Below are positions 59,553-64,000 of a stretch of DNA of 64,000 nt, piece by piece. Source of the DNA: Cricetomys ansorgei (Eukaryota; Chordata; Mammalia; Rodentia; Nesomyidae); assembly GCA_026225945.1 (NCBI GenBank), contig JAMJFZ010001868.1, positions 8,833,001 to 8,897,000 of the forward strand, read 5' to 3'. The number at the start of each line of letters is the position of its first letter. Within the stretch, counting starts at the first letter, position 1. Under the pieces are notes generated by a model. The model ran no database searches. It worked only from the letters and a program-made list of their open reading frames with translations, and was not told the origin of the DNA. A program made the translations under genes and the position numbers.

Positions 59553-60664
59553 GTAAATGTGAACACTACTGACTTTTAAGTAAATGTGCTGAGAAGTAAT
59601 CATGGCCACAGATGCTTGGAGTTATCCTAGTATCCTCCTCAACAAGTTTTCACTGTCAGGACCCGGGTAAAAAGGCAGTCATGTTACAGCACCTTCCCAG
59701 CAGGGAATCTATTCCAAAGCTCTGGATTATGAAAACACTCTGATTTCCTCGGGGCCTAAAAATTCTTTAGTTAGTAGTTTAGGAACAGCCCCTTTCCTTA
59801 CTGAAGCCTCTGTTCGTGCGGAAGGGCATTGGTAGCGCAGTCCAGAGTGGGCTCTGCAAACAGCTGCATGACAGAGTGGTTCGAAAGGTGGGAAGGTGTT
59901 GTGTTTGCGTCCTTGGTGAGTGCAAAAAGATAAAAGGAGGATGTGACTGCTCCTAGGTATTGTGGAGGAGGCTTATTGTCGACATGAGGGAAAGCATAGC
60001 CACAGGCATCTGGAAGGGTCCAGACTTAGTATGATCCACCAACTGAGGAAAAGGGGGAAGGGAGAGAAGAGAGGGAGAGAGGGGAACCAGGAGCAGCGGC
60101 TAAGAGGTCAAGAGGCCCAAAAAAGGGGACAGTAGCCAAATGGCTAAGGTTATGTGGGGAAGAGCAGCTGGGAGAAGGGCACCCCAGACCAGTCCCTGAG
60201 CTGGAGAACTTTAGGGTACAAGGTATGCCAGCCAAGAGGACCCTGTAACAGGTAGGGACCAAGGGATGCTGGGAGAACTCAGTGGCCAGCATCAGTTTTG
60301 ATATTTTTAATAGGCACCTCAGGCCTGCGTTTGACACCTAACACTGAGGATTCATGAATGGGAAAGTGGAAACTTGGTTCTTAAAAGTTGGCTCTAGACC
60401 CCTGGTTCTCAAGATTTAAGTAGCATTGTGATTTCCTTATTTCAGCCCTCCTCTGTAAATTTGGGGTATGGCTTGAATGTTTGCCCCTCTGACCGGCACT
60501 CAGGCCACGAGATGCAGCTGTCCAGGGGACACACTCCGAGAGCCACTCACTTCTCTAAGCCATTTGTGATTATACAGTTCAGGAACGTGCATTTGATCTA
60601 CAGTTACAGAATTTGTGGCAAAGTCAATAAAATATATTGTAAAATAGAAAAATTACTACAGTCC

Positions 60665-60965
60665 TACATTAGTTGATTCAGACTACTGTGAGAGAACGCC
60701 CTAGAGTGAGTGACCTATAAATAGTGATGTCTGACTCTCTGTTCTGGATGTGGGAGAGGAAGGAGACAGCAGATCGCTTGCTGTCTGGTGAGGGCCTGTC
60801 CTTCCCTGGTGGCCTCTGGCTGCTGTGTATGTCATTCCTCTGATCAGGGTTTCGCCCTCATGACCCAGTCAGTCCCAAAGACTGCTCTTCATTCCTGCGC
60901 TTTGGGGTTAGATGTCAGCATATGAACTTTGGAGACACATGTTCAGGTCACAGTTTGTTGAAGGT
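60665..60965. mobile_element. Old eutherian-type interspersed repeat
   Basis: GTCTGGTGAGGGCCTGTCCT, GTTTCGCCCTCATGACCCAG and GCATATGAACTTTGGAGACA follow the same family as 18185-18515. Family not named. Confidence 0.5.
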
Positions 60966-62028
60966 GTTTAAATGGACTGAAACTCGATGGCCTTCGGATC
61001 TCTGAGTCTACCGCTTTCCCTGGTATTCTGTTCAATCTTGTTTTTCTTCCCTCAGATATTTTCATACATACATGCATGTTTGTGTTTTCTGAAGTATCCA
61101 TGGTATTTAATTTTTCATCTAATGGTAGGCTGTTGACATGTAGGCCTCACCTTCATCCTCTTCCCATGTTGATTTAGAGTGTATTGAAATTGAAGCCTAA
61201 TGGGGAGGTTGAAGAAACAGTCTGTGGAACGCACTGCACTGGCTTTGCAGTCCTCAAGGGCCCCGGGTGGTACTCCCGCCCTGTGATGGAGGAAGGCTTC
61301 CTGCTCTGCTGGGGTGGGGGCATCTCAGAGCAGCTGGGCTCTCTGCTCAGCCTCTTCTCTCTGCATCCCCAGTTAGACCAAACAGGACCCTCTCTTCAGT
61401 GAAGGATGAGGCAGGGGAACAAATTACCAGGCTAAGTGTTTGGATGGGGGGCAAGTGGGTCCATTTTCAGTAGCACACTCAAAAATGATCTGTTCTCTTT
61501 TTAAATTGCTGTGTAATTGTCCAGTTCATGGGATATCTTATGTTCTCCAGCCTCCTGCTGTGTGCTTAACTCCTGGCTATTTTTAATAATGCTGGAATAA
61601 GTTTTCCGGGTCAAGTTAATAATTAAGGAGAAAAACACAATTTTCTAATTGAAACTGTTGATGGTCATGACAAGTTTTTTTTAACTTAAGAATTGTAGTT
61701 TTAGTTTTTAAATAGGATTTTGTATTAACAAGACTCTTAAGATTGTCTTTCTGTAGGCTCTGCTAACAATGCCTCTTTATGACTTGTGAATATTATATAG
61801 TTATTTTTGGAGTTTAGAATTAAATGAGTAATTGTTACTATAGTAATTTCATATCTAAACGCTTAACTTGACAATGGTACTATGATAGCTGTAAGTTACG
61901 GAAGGTGATAGAGGATGTGTGTTTTGGCCCCTGTCTGCCCCTTGGTCAGCACCTGTGTCTGAGGTTGGGTCACTGACATGCCATAGTGCCTGGGAAGTGT
62001 TGATTAGTGCTCATGTGTGTGTGCTCAT

Positions 62029-62029
<1 letters not shown>

Positions 62030-62065
<36 letters not shown>
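62030..62065. repeat. (TG)n microsatellite
   Basis: A TG run of about 36 bp in intron 3, preceded by a shorter broken TG stretch. Confidence 0.96.
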
Positions 62066-62067
<2 letters not shown>

Positions 62068-62699
62068 ATGGTGTACTCAGTGGTATAAAGGGAATATTAA
62101 TACCTGCGATGGTTTCAATAAAGAGCAAGGACAACTCTTAGAGATGCAATACCTGGAAGGCTTAGGCAGGGATCTTGCTTCACATTGCTTCTCCTACCTC
62201 TGCCTTAGGTCCTTTATTCATTCAAAACTCCCTCCCACACAGACCTTAATTACACAAATTAATGGAACCTAACACCCCTCAGGGTCGCTTTTCACTTATA
62301 CCTGTCACCTATACCGTCTGGTGTCCAAGCTGAGGAAAACCAGTTTTCTCTGTTCCCCCCCAACACCCCCTAACTGTGTACCTTGTAAGGACTCTAAGGA
62401 TCCTTCATCTGCATAACATAAACACATGGCCTGTTTATGTGGAGCTCTAGGGGGCTACATCCCTTGCTTTTAGCACAGAGGTGTGAACAAGTGCAAGAAG
62501 CAAAGTCTTTTACAGAGTGAAGCAGGTTGTAAGGCATGGAAGTGTGTCCAGAGGAGCATCATTCCATAAAGACAGAGTATTTAACTATAAAATATCTAGT
62601 TCAGATATCCACTTCACAATGGTGTGTATGCATGCATATGTGTGCTTATGGTGTGTGTTTGTCTCTGGTATATATGTGGGTGCAGATGTGTACATATTT

Positions 62700-62965
62700 G
62701 TGGGTGTGTGTGGAGGGGCCAGAGGTTGACCTAAGGATGTCTTCACTTGCTTCACCACCCTATTTTTTAAAACAAGGTGTCTTACTGAACTTTGAGCTCA
62801 GTGGTTTTGGCTAGCCTGGACTGGCCAGCAAATCCCAGATTTGCTTGTCTTTGTCTATCCCCCTGGGGTCAAGGTTACAGGTACAGGCCACCATGCTCAG
62901 CTATTTATGTGGGTGTTGGGGATCCCAAATCAGGCCCTCCTATTTGTAGGACAAGCACTTACTCA
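62700..62965 (-). mobile_element. B4-type composite SINE, antisense
   Basis: GCCAGAGGTTGACCTAAGGA, a B1-like segment with CTAGCCTGGACTGGCCAGCA, and a reverse tRNA-like head near TAGGACAAGCACTTACTCAG. The family label is provisional. Confidence 0.6.
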
Positions 62966-64000
62966 GAGCCATGTGCCTGGACTAGGACTTGTTTACTCGT
63001 CCCGTCACCACAGCTTCCCATCTAGCTACTGAATCTCTATGTTTCTTACTCTCCTGCCCACTCTGTAAAAGTCAGGTACTTGGAAATGAGTGAGGCCTGG
63101 AGATATGAGCAAGTATGTGTCTTTGACTGTCTTGGCCCAACAGATGTTTGGGCATAATCCATAAACATCCCAGACCATGTCAGGATGTGAAGGGTCTGAT
63201 GCTCTGTCTTGTGCTCCTGATCTTCCACAAGATGAGTATGAGGAAAAGTAGCTCCAAAATAGAAAAATGAATTAACAAAATAAAAGTACAGAGGACCAAA
63301 AGAGAAGAAAAAAAAAATTCAGGAAAATGAGCATACATGCCAGAGTCAGTGATACATAGAGGTAAAAGAAAGGAAATTTCTTTTATCTTAAATAGTAGAA
63401 AAATTTTGTTCATTTAAACATTGCTAGCTTTATTTGAGTGGGTAAATTCACTGATGTGTTCAAGAAAATTAAATAAAATCCTAGGTACTGGTAAGATGTC
63501 TGAGAACGCGGTGTATTTATCAGCTGAAGCTGTGACATCTCTCACACTGTCCAGTGCAGCAAAGTGAGCTCCATGCAAACGCCGTGAGGCAGCGGGCTCT
63601 CGGAAAGGAAAAGGCAGACGGAGGCGTGCATTTTGAGACACGTGGTTAGGTTTGGACAAGTCAGAAACAACCTTTCCCTCTTGCTTGGGACTAGAAATCG
63701 GGCACATGAGTTGCTGAGTCTTAGGAGAAATTCTAACAGGGACTCTTGCTGGGACTTACAAAGTCAGGTCAATCTCATGAAGAAAGAAGTACCTCCTCAG
63801 GCATCGTTTCAGAACAGCATGCCGAGTTAGACTGTTAGGAAAACCACACGGTGGGTAGGCTAAATTAAGGGCCTTTGGTGTGATTCCTGTGACCTCAAGG
63901 TAACTTTAAAACTCGATTTCCTGGGACAATAGACCTATTGAAAAATATAAGTAGTGTTTTGAACTGTTTAATGTGGGAAGAAAGATTACATTAATTGACT

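Larger units (their letters stand above)
59553..64000 (+). other. Dcun1d4: Dcun1d4 intron 3 (partial, runs off the window)
   Basis: At least 4.4 kb. It holds an old repeat at about 60665-60965, a TG microsatellite and a B4-like SINE. No further exon is recognised. The rest, including 59553-60660, 60970-62025 and 62970-64000, shows nothing I can name. Confidence 0.8.

Noticed and set aside
60395..60560. Possible MER5-type hAT element starting with TGGTTCTCAAGATTTAAGTA
   Set aside because: Only the first bases resemble a terminal repeat and the rest does not follow the family closely enough.
59553..64000. Dcun1d4 exon 4
   Set aside because: I searched for sequence encoding the expected continuation, including the basic nuclear-localisation-like stretch, and found none with splice sites. 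It is probably beyond the window.

Overview
This is mammalian nuclear DNA from a muroid rodent. The coding exons are short, separated by long introns, and read as CWH43 and DCUN1D4. The spaces between them are filled with B1, B2/B3, B4-like and ID SINEs, decayed antisense LINE-1, rodent MaLR-type LTRs, a URR1-type hAT element and many CA/TG microsatellites. B2, B4 and ID elements point to mouse, rat, hamster, vole or deer-mouse relatives; no young mouse-type L1 or IAP was seen. I did not fix the genus.

Layout. (1) 1-8990 is the 3' end of Cwh43 on the + strand: a penultimate coding exon (373-528), an 8.2-kb last intron holding an antisense L1, an LTR and SINEs, and the last exon (8730 to about 8990) with stop codon and AATAAA. 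(2) About 8990-38990 is 30 kb of intergenic DNA, almost all transposon remnants with a few unassigned stretches. (3) 38490-40640 is a TATA-less CpG-island promoter with three CCAAT boxes and several GC boxes. (4) From about 39000 to the window end is the 5' part of Dcun1d4 (+): exon 1 (ATG at 39084), a 20-kb first intron, exon 2 (59271-59341), a 171-bp intron, exon 3 (59513-59552), then intron 3 running off the window. The PONY domain exons lie beyond position 64000.

The two genes lie head-to-tail, the order I recall for mammals (CWH43 then DCUN1D4). CWH43 acts in lipid remodelling of GPI anchors and DCUN1D4 promotes cullin neddylation; nothing here suggests a shared function.

No bacterial-type system, CRISPR array or undescribed gene cassette is present. 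The most rewarding structures are: a set of LTRs whose exact ends and 5-bp target duplications can be read directly, including one LTR nested in another and one nested in an older repeat; a URR1-like hAT element with its 8-bp target duplication and a damaged right end; a frame-preserving two-exon cassette at the start of Dcun1d4; a C14 homopolymer beside an essential splice acceptor; the evenly spaced CCAAT boxes of the promoter; and a weak candidate for an unannotated spliced transcript near 28.5 kb.
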